Positions 23,361-32,308 of a DNA stretch of 47,284 bases are shown here, piece after piece. Source of the stretch: Ereboglobus sp. (lineage in GTDB: Bacteria; Verrucomicrobiota; Verrucomicrobiia; Opitutales; Opitutaceae); NCBI GenBank assembly GCA_029974595.1, contig JARKRC010000030.1:1-47284 (forward strand), read 5' to 3'. Position 1 is the stretch's first letter; the number at the start of each line of letters is the position of its first letter. The notes under the pieces were generated by a model, which saw only the letters and a list, made by a program, of their open reading frames with translations, ran no database searches and was not told the origin of the DNA. The position numbers were made by a program, and so were the translations under genes.

Positions 23361-25019
23361 TTAGTAAACGTAGGTCGTTTCGTCCTTGTTGATCGGCTTC
23401 GGGAGGAACGACGAGTTGAACTCGAGGCGGACCGTGGCGATACCTTCCTGGGCGCCCTTGGCCTGGATGGTAAAGGTGATGACGCCGCGCGGCTTGAGAA
23501 TCGTGTCAGGCAGCATCACGACCTTGCCGTTGATGCTGGCGGAGCTGTCGGAGCAGGAGATCGGCGTGACTTCATCGCTGAAGATGACGCGGATCTGGCT
23601 GTTGACTTCACGATAAGCGCCTTGGTTGGTGACGCGGATCGTGTAGGTGACGGGGCCGCCGACGCGGATCGGGTCGACGTTGTCCATGATTTCGGTGAGC
23701 ACGCCCGGAGGTCCATCCCAAACGGTGGTGGCGCTGGCGGCAGCGGTCACTTTGCCGGCGGTGGCGGTGACCTTGTTGGTGGTGGTCATCGGCTCGGAAG
23801 CAGTGAGGGTGACGGTGCGGGTCGCGACTTCTTCGGGACGGAGTGTCGAAATGGTCCAGACAACACGATCGTTGTTCTGCGTCACAGGTGAATCGGACGC
23901 GGCGACGAGCCTGGTGCCCTTCGGGAGGTCGTCGGTGACGGTGACGTTGTTGAGGACGGAGGAGCCTTCGTTCTTGACGGCGATGTTGTAGGTCGCGTCG
24001 CGGGTGATCGTCTGGCGATCCGGGCCGACTTTGGAGACGCCGATGCGCGAGTAGGTGACGGTGACGGGAGCGTCAGCATTGACCGAGGCGGCGTTGCTGG
24101 CGGTCGCGGTGGCTTTGTTCAGCCATTCGCCCTGGGCGGCGGCGGTGACGGGAATATTGACGATCTTGGATTCACCGGCATTGAGGTTGCCAATATCGAA
24201 GGAGGGCTGGGCGGTGTCGGCCTTGAGACCTTCGGGGAGATTGTCAACGATCACGACGTTGCGCGCGACGGCGGTGCCGACGTTGGTGACTTTAACATTG
24301 AAGGCGATCTGGCTGTTGAGCTCGGCTTCGCGAGGGCCGACTTTCTCGATGACCAGGCGGGGAGTGCCGGCGGCAAAGCCGAGCTGGAGCGCCGGATCAA
24401 CGCAAACCTTGGTGGAGGTGATGAACTGGCCGTCCTGGTTCGGGCGGACGGTGATGATGGTGTCCTGTTGCTCGCCCTTGCTCATGGTGGCATAGCCCCA
24501 GTTGAGATCGTTGCCGCTCTTGGCAACATCGGGGGAAGCCCCGACATAGGTGACGCCTTCGGGGAGGTGCTCGGTGATGCGCACTTCCTTGACATCGGTG
24601 AGCGCGGTCACGCGGACGCGATATTGATAGTCGGAGCCAACATCGCCGGGAGCGTTGAGAAGGGTCTTTTCGACGGTGACGAGATTGGAATCGAAACGGT
24701 TGCTGAGGGGAGTCGCGACAACGGATTTGGCAGGAGCCGCAACAGGCTTGCTGTTTTCAACAACAACGGGAGCCGGGGCAGTCTTGGTCGCAGCAGGAGC
24801 CGCATTGGTGGCAGCCGGAGCGGCCTTGGCTGGAGCGGTCTTGACTGGTTCTGCGGCGGGTTGCGCCTTGGCCGTCGTTTCGGTGATCGCGGCGGCGGGT
24901 TCAACGGGCTTATATTCCGGATACTGCTTGGATTGCGGAAGAGCCATCAAGCTGGAAACAAAAAACGCGGCGACGCCAAAGGCGAGACCGGTGATCTTTA
25001 CTTTACTTATCGGTTTCAT
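23361..25019 (-). CDS. OmcB-like DUF11-repeat envelope protein with few cysteines
   Basis: The 552-aa protein has a signal peptide (about 1-27), an Ala/Pro/Lys-rich segment (about 35-105) and three to four DUF11-type beta-sandwich repeats ('VTNVGTAVARNVVIVDNLPE', 'VKNEGSSVLNNVTVTDDLPK', 'VTNQGAYREVNSQIRV'). Block order and several phrases follow chlamydial OmcB, the 60-kDa cysteine-rich envelope protein: VTVEKT, 'EHLPEGVTYVGASPD', 'VCVDPALQ', 'ATTVWDG', the 'NVDPIRVGG' block, and an end in ET-TYVY against the NTHIY I remember. OmcB has many Cys forming a disulfide network. This protein has about two (near 206 and 488). It is predicted to be periplasmic or outer-membrane associated and structural. 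Confidence 0.8.
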   Translation of the reverse strand: MKPISKVKITGLAFGVAAFFVSSLMALPQSKQYPEYKPVEPAAAITETTAKAQPAAEPVKTAPAKAAPAATNAAPAATKTAPAPVVVENSKPVAAPAKSVVATPLSNRFDSNLVTVEKTLLNAPGDVGSDYQYRVRVTALTDVKEVRITEHLPEGVTYVGASPDVAKSGNDLNWGYATMSKGEQQDTIITVRPNQDGQFITSTKVCVDPALQLGFAAGTPRLVIEKVGPREAELNSQIAFNVKVTNVGTAVARNVVIVDNLPEGLKADTAQPSFDIGNLNAGESKIVNIPVTAAAQGEWLNKATATASNAASVNADAPVTVTYSRIGVSKVGPDRQTITRDATYNIAVKNEGSSVLNNVTVTDDLPKGTRLVAASDSPVTQNNDRVVWTISTLRPEEVATRTVTLTASEPMTTTNKVTATAGKVTAAASATTVWDGPPGVLTEIMDNVDPIRVGGPVTYTIRVTNQGAYREVNSQIRVIFSDEVTPISCSDSSASINGKVVMLPDTILKPRGVITFTIQAKGAQEGIATVRLEFNSSFLPKPINKDETTYVY

Positions 25020-25405
25020 GTGAAGTTAGGTTTTGATTACTGGATGTTTGGACTGACAAAGAGTTATGAAAGCAACGAGAATTGTAATTATTTACAACTG
25101 GTTGCACATTTCCAGACAAGCTTATTTATGGTTAGTTTCTACGAAAATAAAATCTTGGTAATGCGTCATAAATCATAAGATAATGGAGATGCAAATGCGC
25201 TCCTCCTCTTATTGCAAGCACATAACAGTTGCAATCTCCCAAGAGATCGTTCCTCATGGATGAGAGGAATGTTTTGTCGTTTTAGACGGAAGTTCATAGC
25301 AGTCAATAAGTATTGAAGTGGATAAAGGCTCTTGTCTTGCACATCCGAGGAAGAAAATTTTACGTTCTTTGAACGATCAAAGCATCTGTTATCACAGCAG
25401 TTACA
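25020..25405. promoter_or_regulatory. AT-rich 386-bp intergenic region upstream of the OmcB-like gene, with an inverted repeat
   Basis: No gene is visible. The stretch is far more AT-rich than its neighbours and ends at the stop of the ABC ATPase gene. A perfect inverted repeat, ttgtaattatttacaa (25082-25097), lies about 65 bases upstream of the OmcB-like ATG, a reasonable operator or -35-region position. A run of short hairpin-like words (cctcatggatgagagg near 25252) lies nearer the ABC operon. I see no T-tailed terminator for the ABC operon. Confidence 0.35.
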
Positions 25406-26128
25406 TCAATCTATAAAGGCACCGTCGCGCATCGTTCGGACGCTGTCACATCGAGTGGCGATTTCGGGATTATGCGTGACGAGGGTGATCGCCTGGCCGT
25501 TTTCCTTGGCAAGCCTTGTCAGCAAATCAAACACGACAGCGGAATTTTTCACGTCCAAGTTTCCCGTCGGTTCATCCGCCAGAATTATGGACGGCTGGTT
25601 CGCCAGCGCACGCGCGATGGCAACACGCTGCTGCTCTCCGCCTGACAATTGCGTGGCCAGCCGGTGTGTTTTTTCGCCAAGCCCCACTGCATCAAGCAAA
25701 TGATGCGCCCAATCGACGCGCTTCGCCATGGGCCAGCGCCCGAGACGATGCATGGGCAGCATCACGTTTTCGAGCGCGGTGAACTCGGGGAGCAAAAAAT
25801 GAAACTGAAAAACGAACCCGATGTGTTCGTTGCGAATCGCGGTGCGCTCGTCGTCATCCGCACAGGCGACATCACGACCGCCGATCCAGATTTCACCGCT
25901 CTCAGGACGGTCGAGCAAGCCCAGCAAATACAAGAGCGTGCTCTTGCCGCAGCCCGACGGCCCCACAATCGCAGTGACCGTGCCGCGCCGCGCCGAAAAC
26001 GAAACTTCGCGCAGCACATGCACACGCGCTTCGCCCTCGCCGAGATGACGCACGAGCTTTTCGCAGCGCAATGCGATCCCGTCGGACGGCGGCTGCGTTT
26101 CCGCGGTGGTCGTCATATCATTGTTCAT
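25406..26128 (-). CDS. ABC transporter ATP-binding protein (LolD/MacB-type)
   Basis: The 240-aa ATPase starts at the ATG at 26128, which overlaps the permease stop (ATGA, 26125-26128). The longer upstream frame is only the permease shadow. It has Walker A GPSGCGKST, the signature LSGGEQQR, Walker B 'IILADEPTGNLD' and an H-loop His in 'LVTHNPE'. The LolD/FtsE/MacB subfamily pattern ('NEHIGFVFQFHFLLPEFTALEN') is clear. It energises the FtsX-type permease encoded just upstream. With the adaptor and TolC of the same operon it forms a tripartite system working by mechanotransmission rather than channel transport. Confidence 0.93.
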   Translation of the reverse strand: MNNDMTTTAETQPPSDGIALRCEKLVRHLGEGEARVHVLREVSFSARRGTVTAIVGPSGCGKSTLLYLLGLLDRPESGEIWIGGRDVACADDDERTAIRNEHIGFVFQFHFLLPEFTALENVMLPMHRLGRWPMAKRVDWAHHLLDAVGLGEKTHRLATQLSGGEQQRVAIARALANQPSIILADEPTGNLDVKNSAVVFDLLTRLAKENGQAITLVTHNPEIATRCDSVRTMRDGAFID

Positions 26129-27306
26129 TGCGACGCCCCCCGGATGATGGCGGCCGGCTCGAGTTGCGCGGCGCGGCGCGCGGGCGCCCAGCTCGCAACG
26201 GCCACGACCAGCGTGGAGGCAATCGCCGCGCCAATATAATGCCCGTATTTCCACGCGACCATTATGTGGGTGCTGGCAAAAATGCCGGAGATTTTGAGCG
26301 GCACACTCGACACGCCCCATGTCGCAAGGGCGCCCATCCCCCACCCCGCCAGCACGCCGATGACCAGCACCAGCGCGCCCTGCATTATGAATACAAACGC
26401 AATATCCGCCCTCCTGAAACCCATCGATCTCAATATTGCGATCTCCTTGGTTTTTTCCATGACGATCATCACGAGTGTATTAAACATGCCCAGCCCCGCG
26501 ACGACGATTATTGTCGCGACAATAATATAGGCCATGATGCCGAAAAACTGGAACACGCCGAGCCACACCTGCTCGCGCTCCTGCCAGCTTTTGGCCTGAT
26601 GCCCGACTGCGAGTTGTATTTGGGCCGCCACCGCAGGCGCCTTGTTTATATCATGCAGGCCGATCTGCAAATAAGTGCATCCATAAGGCCTGTTAAGCAG
26701 CAACCGCGCCTCCTGCATGTGCATAAAGACGCGAACCTTGTCTATATCATTCACGCCCGTTTCATAAATCGCGGCCACGCGGTAGCGGGTCATGCGGCCC
26801 GCGTATGATACAAGCACCGAATCCCCCGGACGCAGCCCGAGACGCCCCGCAAGCACCGAGCCAAAGATCACCCCCGACGGGGCCCTGCGAAAATCCTCAA
26901 GGTTTCCGATCACGATCTGCCTCGCCAGATCGGAAACAGACAGATGGTCCTCCAAGTTTATGCCGAAGACCTGCGCCGAGTCCTCGCGCGTGGCGGATTG
27001 CACGACGACATTGCCGCGCAAGACGGCGGAAACATTGGCGACGTCGGGGAAGCGTTTGATCGCCTCGGTCACCAGGCGCGGCTCGGCCACGCCCGGCTGG
27101 TATTTTGTCTGGACGAGCTTGTCCTCCACGCGCATCGCCCCGTCGGTGCCGACGATCGCGCTCACAAACAGCTCCTGGAACCCGCTGGTAACCGCCTGCG
27201 TGAGTATGATAAACGCCACGCCCATCGCGATGCCGATGAGGCTCATCAACATGGAGCGTTTCTTCGCCAGCAGAAAACGCAGCGCGATTTTCAGGTTTGT
27301 AATCAT
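26125..27306 (-). CDS. ABC transporter permease, FtsX/MacB/LolE type
   Basis: The 393-aa protein has the four-helix MacB/LolC topology. TM1 (about 15-40) is followed by a large periplasmic MacB_PCD-like domain (about 45-240). Three C-terminal TM helices follow (about 265-295, 315-350, 360-385). The FtsX-domain signature 'EIAILRSMGFRRADIAFVF' is the coupling helix that contacts the ATPase. 'GVIFGSVLAGRLGLRPGD' in the periplasmic domain is typical of the family. It is translationally coupled to the ATPase gene and lies 81 bp after the adaptor gene. Confidence 0.92.
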   Translation of the reverse strand: MITNLKIALRFLLAKKRSMLMSLIGIAMGVAFIILTQAVTSGFQELFVSAIVGTDGAMRVEDKLVQTKYQPGVAEPRLVTEAIKRFPDVANVSAVLRGNVVVQSATREDSAQVFGINLEDHLSVSDLARQIVIGNLEDFRRAPSGVIFGSVLAGRLGLRPGDSVLVSYAGRMTRYRVAAIYETGVNDIDKVRVFMHMQEARLLLNRPYGCTYLQIGLHDINKAPAVAAQIQLAVGHQAKSWQEREQVWLGVFQFFGIMAYIIVATIIVVAGLGMFNTLVMIVMEKTKEIAILRSMGFRRADIAFVFIMQGALVLVIGVLAGWGMGALATWGVSSVPLKISGIFASTHIMVAWKYGHYIGAAIASTLVVAVASWAPARRAAQLEPAAIIRGASQ

Positions 27307-27387
27307 CGTCCGGCTCCGCCCCGATTCATATAATATTTTATAAAACGATTATACATTGTCCGCTTCGCCGCGCCGCGGCGCTTCGTT

Positions 27388-28509
27388 TTATTGAACGCCC
27401 GCCTTCCGCACGCGCACCGATTCGCCGTTGCGGAACGAGGCGGGATTGTCGAGGATGATCTGGTCGCCCTCGCCAAGCCCGTCCAGTATCTCGGCTTGGT
27501 CGAGGCTCGTGAAGCCCACGACCACGGGAGTCAGCATCGCGCGCCCGTCGCGCACCACGAAGACGGAATTGCCGAGCAGGGCGCGGCGTTCGACGACCAG
27601 CGCATTGTCGTGTTTGTCCACGATGATGGTGGCCTCGCCCGTGAGCTTCGGCACCAGGAGATCCTCATTAATATCAACTTTCAGATAGGCTATGTAGCGA
27701 TTGTTTTTTTCATCGGGCGTGGGAAGCACGCGCTCGACGCTCGCATGGAATTGCCGCCCGCCATAGCCAAGCAGTTGCAGGCTTACGGGCAGCCCGGGGC
27801 GCACGCCGGAAAAATATTCCTCGCTGATCTGCGCCTGCACGAGCCGCTCCTTCGAAATCACGCGGCAGAGCACCTGCCCGCCCCCGACGAGGTCGCCGGC
27901 GCGCGCGTAGATTTCCGAGATCGCGCCGTCGTTGGCGACCGTGACGGTCATTTTCTCAAGTGCGCGGCGCTTGGTTTTCAGGGCGTTTTCATAGGCGTCG
28001 ATGCGCTGCTGGTTGGATATTTCCTCCGCGCTGAGCTGGTATTTAAGCTCGTCGAGGGCGCGCTTGGCGCGCTCGAGCTCCTGCTGGGAAATGCGCCCCT
28101 GCTCCGCAAGCCGCGTGCTGTTTTTCACGCTTTCCTCGGCGGCTGCGATCGCAAAGCGCTTGGGCGACCCGAGCTGGACGCTCTTTACAAAGGAATCGTA
28201 TTCGGACCGGGTGCGCTCAATATCGAGTTCGAGGTCCCTGGTGTCTATTTGATACAGCACCTCGCCGGCCTTCACAATCTGGCCGAGTCTCACATTACTG
28301 CCCAGGATGCGGCCGCCCTGCTCGCTCTTGATGTCCATGGTGAAGGACTCCGTGATCAACACGTTGGCGGGAACGATTTTCATGGCCTCGCCGCGCCTGA
28401 CCGGGCCCGTGCCGGCGACGGGCTTGCTGTAATGAAGCCAGGCATACGCGCCGCCCGCCGCAATCAATAATATCAGGCCGGCAATAATAAATGATTTTCG
28501 GAATTTCAT
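27388..28509 (-). CDS. HlyD/MacA-type periplasmic adaptor (membrane fusion protein)
   Basis: The 373-aa protein has an N-terminal TM anchor (about 7-25) and the hairpin architecture of adaptors. A first lipoyl half ('GSNVRLGQIVKAGEVLYQID') leads into a long coiled coil (about 90-185) and a second half ('DGAISEIYARAGDLVGGGQV'). A beta-barrel and membrane-proximal domain follow with 'LDGLGEGDQIILDNP'. It bridges the inner-membrane ABC permease and the outer-membrane TolC channel. It is encoded 40 bp after tolC and 81 bp before the permease. The substrate cannot be read from sequence. Confidence 0.92.
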   Translation of the reverse strand: MKFRKSFIIAGLILLIAAGGAYAWLHYSKPVAGTGPVRRGEAMKIVPANVLITESFTMDIKSEQGGRILGSNVRLGQIVKAGEVLYQIDTRDLELDIERTRSEYDSFVKSVQLGSPKRFAIAAAEESVKNSTRLAEQGRISQQELERAKRALDELKYQLSAEEISNQQRIDAYENALKTKRRALEKMTVTVANDGAISEIYARAGDLVGGGQVLCRVISKERLVQAQISEEYFSGVRPGLPVSLQLLGYGGRQFHASVERVLPTPDEKNNRYIAYLKVDINEDLLVPKLTGEATIIVDKHDNALVVERRALLGNSVFVVRDGRAMLTPVVVGFTSLDQAEILDGLGEGDQIILDNPASFRNGESVRVRKAGVQ

Positions 28510-28549
28510 TATATAAAAGTTGACGTTTTCCGCCGCGCGTCCGGATTTG

Positions 28550-29935
28550 TCATTTCACCGGCTGGATGGCCGGGTCCTGCCCGCGGTTGGAAAGGCATGT
28601 GACAAGCGCTATATAAAAATTCGCCCTCGCCGCATAAGCGCCTTGCAGGCTGTTTTTATAACCCAGGCGGGAGTCCTCGACATTGCGCGCGGCCGCCATG
28701 CCGTTCGCAAAGTCCTGCTCCGCCAGCTCATAACCCGCGCGGGAGCGTTCGACGTCGCGCTCGGTATTTTGCAACTGTTTCCACTGCAGGAGCAGCCTGG
28801 CCGCCTCGTTGCGGCGCTCCAGGGATTCCTGCTGCCCGGCCTGGGCTCGCTGCGTCTCAAGCATGCGCAGGCGGTTGAGAGAAGCGCGCTGCCCCGCCTG
28901 GCTGGCAAAGCCGTCGAAGAGATTCCATTGCATGGAGAGCGAGGTGTTCCAGCTCGTTATGAGCGACTTTGGCGCGCCGTAGCTGGTGTCAGGCGACTGC
29001 CCCACGGATGCCGAGATGCCAAATTTCGGAAGCTGGCGCACTTTATTAATCTTATAATCAAGTTTCGCCACGTTGATCTCATCCTGGAGATTGTCCAAAT
29101 GGGCCGAGGGTGGCGCCGTTATCGTGCCCGCGACCGCATTCAAGGCATCGGTGATATTTTGCGCGCCGGGGATATCGTCAGGGAGATTGTCGAGGGCCGA
29201 TTCCGGCATGCCCGCCAATTGCGCGAGGCTCTGCCGCAGCGTCGCGTATTGGTTTCCCGCCTGCTCCAGCTCGGGCGTGGCGAGATCGATCGCGCGATTC
29301 GACCCGTCGATGGCGCCCGGCGCAACGGAACCGTCGGCGATCATCTGCTCCATATTTTTCCTGTCGGTTTCGAGCCGCCGCATGTTTTCTTGGGCGAGTT
29401 TCAAGGCATTCGCGGCAAGAATAATATCAAAATACCGGCGCCGGATATCGATTGCGAGAAGCCGGCGGGTCTCCTCAATATTGCGCGCGGACATCGCCTG
29501 GCGCAATTGGGCGATTTGATAGTTCCCGCTCAGCGCGCCCCAGTGAAAAACCGGCTGGTAAAATCCCACCGAATAAAGTACGGCCGTATAATTGCGATCA
29601 TAGCCCACCGACCCGGAGCGCTCCTCCCTCGTGACGCCCGCGTTCACGACCGCATTGAGGCTTGGCAGCATGGGAGCGCGCGCCCCGCGAGCTTGTTCGC
29701 GCGCCACAGCCGCATCCCATTCACGGATGATGACGGACGGACCATTTTCCAAAGCCTTGCGCAAAATCTCATCGAGACCCGCGAATTTCCGCTCGGGCAA
29801 TTCCGCCTGCAAACGCGCCACCGGTTCCGAAACGGCCGGAATGGCTCCGATTTTCGTGATTCCACCGGCCAGCAACCACGCAAGTCCCGCAACCAAAACG
29901 GGCAACGTAAACAGGCTTGGGCGTGAAAAAGGCAT
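28550..29935 (-). CDS. TolC-family outer membrane efflux protein
   Basis: The 461-aa protein starts at the ATG at 29935, giving a signal-like helix (LFTLPVLVAGLAWLLAGG). The longer frame upstream is Cys-rich and implausible. It has two OEP repeats with long heptad coiled coils ('LDEILRKALENGPSVIIREW' and 'LQDEINVAKLDYKINKVRQL'), and the periodic R/L/A/E/Q composition expected of the periplasmic tunnel. It forms a trimeric outer-membrane channel. It is the first gene of the efflux operon and is divergent from the lipoprotein gene at 30157, with 221 bp of shared upstream DNA. Confidence 0.9.
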   Translation of the reverse strand: MPFSRPSLFTLPVLVAGLAWLLAGGITKIGAIPAVSEPVARLQAELPERKFAGLDEILRKALENGPSVIIREWDAAVAREQARGARAPMLPSLNAVVNAGVTREERSGSVGYDRNYTAVLYSVGFYQPVFHWGALSGNYQIAQLRQAMSARNIEETRRLLAIDIRRRYFDIILAANALKLAQENMRRLETDRKNMEQMIADGSVAPGAIDGSNRAIDLATPELEQAGNQYATLRQSLAQLAGMPESALDNLPDDIPGAQNITDALNAVAGTITAPPSAHLDNLQDEINVAKLDYKINKVRQLPKFGISASVGQSPDTSYGAPKSLITSWNTSLSMQWNLFDGFASQAGQRASLNRLRMLETQRAQAGQQESLERRNEAARLLLQWKQLQNTERDVERSRAGYELAEQDFANGMAAARNVEDSRLGYKNSLQGAYAARANFYIALVTCLSNRGQDPAIQPVK

Positions 29936-30156
29936 TGTCGGATACGAATTCAAGGCAAGTGAGCTAATCTGTGAGTCGCGGATCGAAACGGGAAACTTTT
30001 CCCCTGACAATGAAAACAAATAATTGAGCCAAAACCGGGAAAAGCAGCCATTTCCCCACAAATAAATGCAACAAGCGCACTTCTCGCCTGACAAACACAC
30101 ATAATTTGCCCATCATTCCGGCTTCTTATCTTTTTCATAACTCAGTTTTTCAGCAC

Positions 30157-30552
30157 ATGACTACGTTCAAGCACATCCTTGCCACCGTTCTCCTCGCTGC
30201 CGGCCTCGCCTTTGCCGCAGGCTGTCAAAACATCCCGCTCGACGGCACAAACAACGTCGGCGCATACAACTACGGCGAATTCGAAGGCCTCTATAACACG
30301 ACCGCGCCCGTCGTCACGCAAGCCGTGCGCGAAGCCGTGAAGCAGGCCGGTCTCGCCGAAGTCGCCTTCAACGAAACCAAGTTCAGCTCCACCTTCGTCG
30401 TTCGCGACGCCAATGACCTGAAGGTGCAGATCAAAGTCTCCGAAGCCAACAGCCTCCAGACCAAGATCGGCATCCGCTGGGGCTCCGGCGGCGACCGCGA
30501 CAGGTCGATCCAGCTCTACAGCGCCATTGAGAAAATCCTCGCCGGCAAATAA
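30157..30552 (+). CDS. Small DUF3568-like lipoprotein
   Basis: The 131-aa protein starts at the ATG at 30157. A lipoprotein signal (HILATVLLAAGLAFAAGC) places the lipidated Cys at residue 23. The mature part (about 108 aa) has 'GEFEGLYNTTAPVVTQAVRE', a helix, and a beta-rich end ('KVSEANSLQTKIGIRWGSGG', 'DRSIQLYSAIEKIL'). This fits the DUF3568 pattern of small lipoproteins that measure phosphate- or stress-type envelope states. The function is unknown. No SD is seen. It ends in its own intrinsic terminator at 30583-30612 and so is monocistronic. Confidence 0.8.
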   Translation: MTTFKHILATVLLAAGLAFAAGCQNIPLDGTNNVGAYNYGEFEGLYNTTAPVVTQAVREAVKQAGLAEVAFNETKFSSTFVVRDANDLKVQIKVSEANSLQTKIGIRWGSGGDRDRSIQLYSAIEKILAGK

Positions 30553-30582
30553 GCCCGGGACCAATCACCGCCTGCCACCGCA

Positions 30583-30612
30583 AACCGCGCCCTTTTCAGG
30601 CGCGGTTTTTTG
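30583..30612 (+). terminator. Intrinsic terminator of the DUF3568-like lipoprotein gene
   Basis: A perfect 9-bp stem aaccgcgcc/ggcgcggtt (30583-30591, 30599-30607) with a 7-base loop is followed by a T run into 30611. It begins 30 bp after the stop codon. Confidence 0.9.
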
Positions 30613-30734
30613 TCGTCCGTCCAGCGGGATGCACGCAGACACGGAGCATGTCTGACTGTTCACCGTCCGGTGATTTGCCCCGCAGCAACGCGCCCTCCTT
30701 CCTGACACTCACCGCCACGCTCACCCTCATCACC

Positions 30735-32297
30735 ATGCCCAAAACCCGCGCCACCGCCATGTCCGACCTCCCGCATTTCCATTCAGTCCGCGCCCACGGA
30801 GCCGCGGGCGACGGCAAAAAATCCGACACCGCCGCCATCAACCGCGCCATCGAAGCCGCTTCCGCCGCGGGCGGCGGCACGGTTTTTTTCCCCGCCGGCA
30901 CTTATCTCTCGGCGACCATCCGCCTCCGCAGCAACGTCACGCTCCACCTCGACGCCGGCGCCACGCTCCTCGCCGCCGACACCGGCTACGACGAGCCCGA
31001 ACCCAACAAATGGGGCGATCTCAAATACCAGGATTTCGGCCATTCGCACTGGGCCAACTCCCTCATCCATGGCGACAGCCTCGAAAACATCGCCATCACG
31101 GGCCACGGCCTCATCAACGGCGAAGGCCTCAACCGCGGCTGGGGCGCGACCGCCGGCTCCGGCAACAAAACCATCGCGCTCCGCCTCTGCCGCAACGTCA
31201 CCCTCCGCGACTTCCGCGTTTACCACGGCGGCCACTTCGCCCTCCTCGCCACCGGCGTTGACAACCTCACCATCGACAACCTCCGCATCGACACCAACCG
31301 CGACGCGCTCGACATCGACTGCTGCCGCCACGTCCGCATCTCAAACTGCTCGCTCAACACCCCCAACGACGACGCCATCGTTCTGAAAACCTCTTACGCC
31401 CTCGGTGCCATCCGTCCGACCAAGCACGTCACCATCACGAACTGCTCCGTCACCGGCTACGATCTCGGTACGCTCCTCGACGGCACGTATCAGCGCACGC
31501 TCGCCCACTCGCCCGACCGCGACGGCCCCACCGGTCGGATCAAATTCGGCACCGAATCGAACGGCCCCTTCCGCAACATCACCATCTCGAACATCGTCTT
31601 TGATCGTTCGCGCGGCATCGCACTCGAAAGCGTGGACGGCGCGCAAATCGAGGATGTCGCCATCTCCAACATCACCATGCGCGACGTCTCGAACGCTCCG
31701 CTCTTCATCCGGCTCGGCAACCGCGCGCGCGGCCCCAAGGGCACGCCCGTCGGCTCCATCAAACGCATCGCCATCGACAACCTCGCCGCCTCCGACGCCG
31801 ACGGGCGTTTTCCGGCGCTCATCATCAGCGGCATCCCCGGCCACGACATCGAAAACATCCGCCTCTCAAACATTCGCATCGAAACGCGCGGCGGACTCAC
31901 CATGCGCGAAATCGCCGGACAACCCGAGACGCTCGTGAACCCCTTCTTCCTGCGCGGCGGCGCGCCCGGCGTGCAAGGCAAACGCGAACCCTTCGCCGTT
32001 CCCGAACGCGAAAACGCCTATCCCGAACCCAGCATGTTCGGACTTCTCCCCGCGACCGCGCTCTATGCGCGCCACGTCAAAAACCTCCAGCTCCACAACG
32101 TCGAAATCCTCACGACCGCGCCCGACGAGCGCCCCGCCGTTGTCCTCGAATCCGCCGAAAACATCGCCCTGCGCAACGTCACGCTCCCCATTCCCGCCAA
32201 ATCAAAATCCGCATGGGCGCGCCTGACCGCCGTCCGTAATTTCACGACCGACGACATCGCCAAAACCGTCACGAAAACGACGGAGTTGAAAAAGTAA
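30735..32297 (+). CDS. Glycoside hydrolase family 28 (polygalacturonase-like) protein
   Basis: The product is 520 aa from the ATG at 30735. Alternatives are 30648 (29 more residues) and 30759 (right at the domain start); no SD decides. It is a right-handed parallel beta-helix enzyme of the pectinase/GH28 type. It opens with a Pectate_lyase_3-like 'GAAGDGKKSDTAAINRAI', then 'GGGTVFFPAGTYL'. The catalytic-strand block 'DIDCCRHVRISNCSLNTPND' carries the expected Asp residues. The canonical distal G-H-G and R-G-K motifs are altered (YDLGTLLDG, IKFGTESNG), so the substrate may not be polygalacturonate. No signal peptide is evident at any start, suggesting a cytoplasmic oligosaccharide hydrolase. 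Confidence 0.85.
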   Translation: MPKTRATAMSDLPHFHSVRAHGAAGDGKKSDTAAINRAIEAASAAGGGTVFFPAGTYLSATIRLRSNVTLHLDAGATLLAADTGYDEPEPNKWGDLKYQDFGHSHWANSLIHGDSLENIAITGHGLINGEGLNRGWGATAGSGNKTIALRLCRNVTLRDFRVYHGGHFALLATGVDNLTIDNLRIDTNRDALDIDCCRHVRISNCSLNTPNDDAIVLKTSYALGAIRPTKHVTITNCSVTGYDLGTLLDGTYQRTLAHSPDRDGPTGRIKFGTESNGPFRNITISNIVFDRSRGIALESVDGAQIEDVAISNITMRDVSNAPLFIRLGNRARGPKGTPVGSIKRIAIDNLAASDADGRFPALIISGIPGHDIENIRLSNIRIETRGGLTMREIAGQPETLVNPFFLRGGAPGVQGKREPFAVPERENAYPEPSMFGLLPATALYARHVKNLQLHNVEILTTAPDERPAVVLESAENIALRNVTLPIPAKSKSAWARLTAVRNFTTDDIAKTVTKTTELKK

Positions 32298-32308
32298 CAT
32301 GGCGCGGC

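Noticed and set aside
29990-30105. Two near-direct repeats (cctgacaa followed by an ataatt-type word) as tandem promoters
   Set aside because: The spacing between the candidate -35 and -10 words is about 10 bases, too short for a sigma-70 promoter. Left as unexplained AT-rich DNA.
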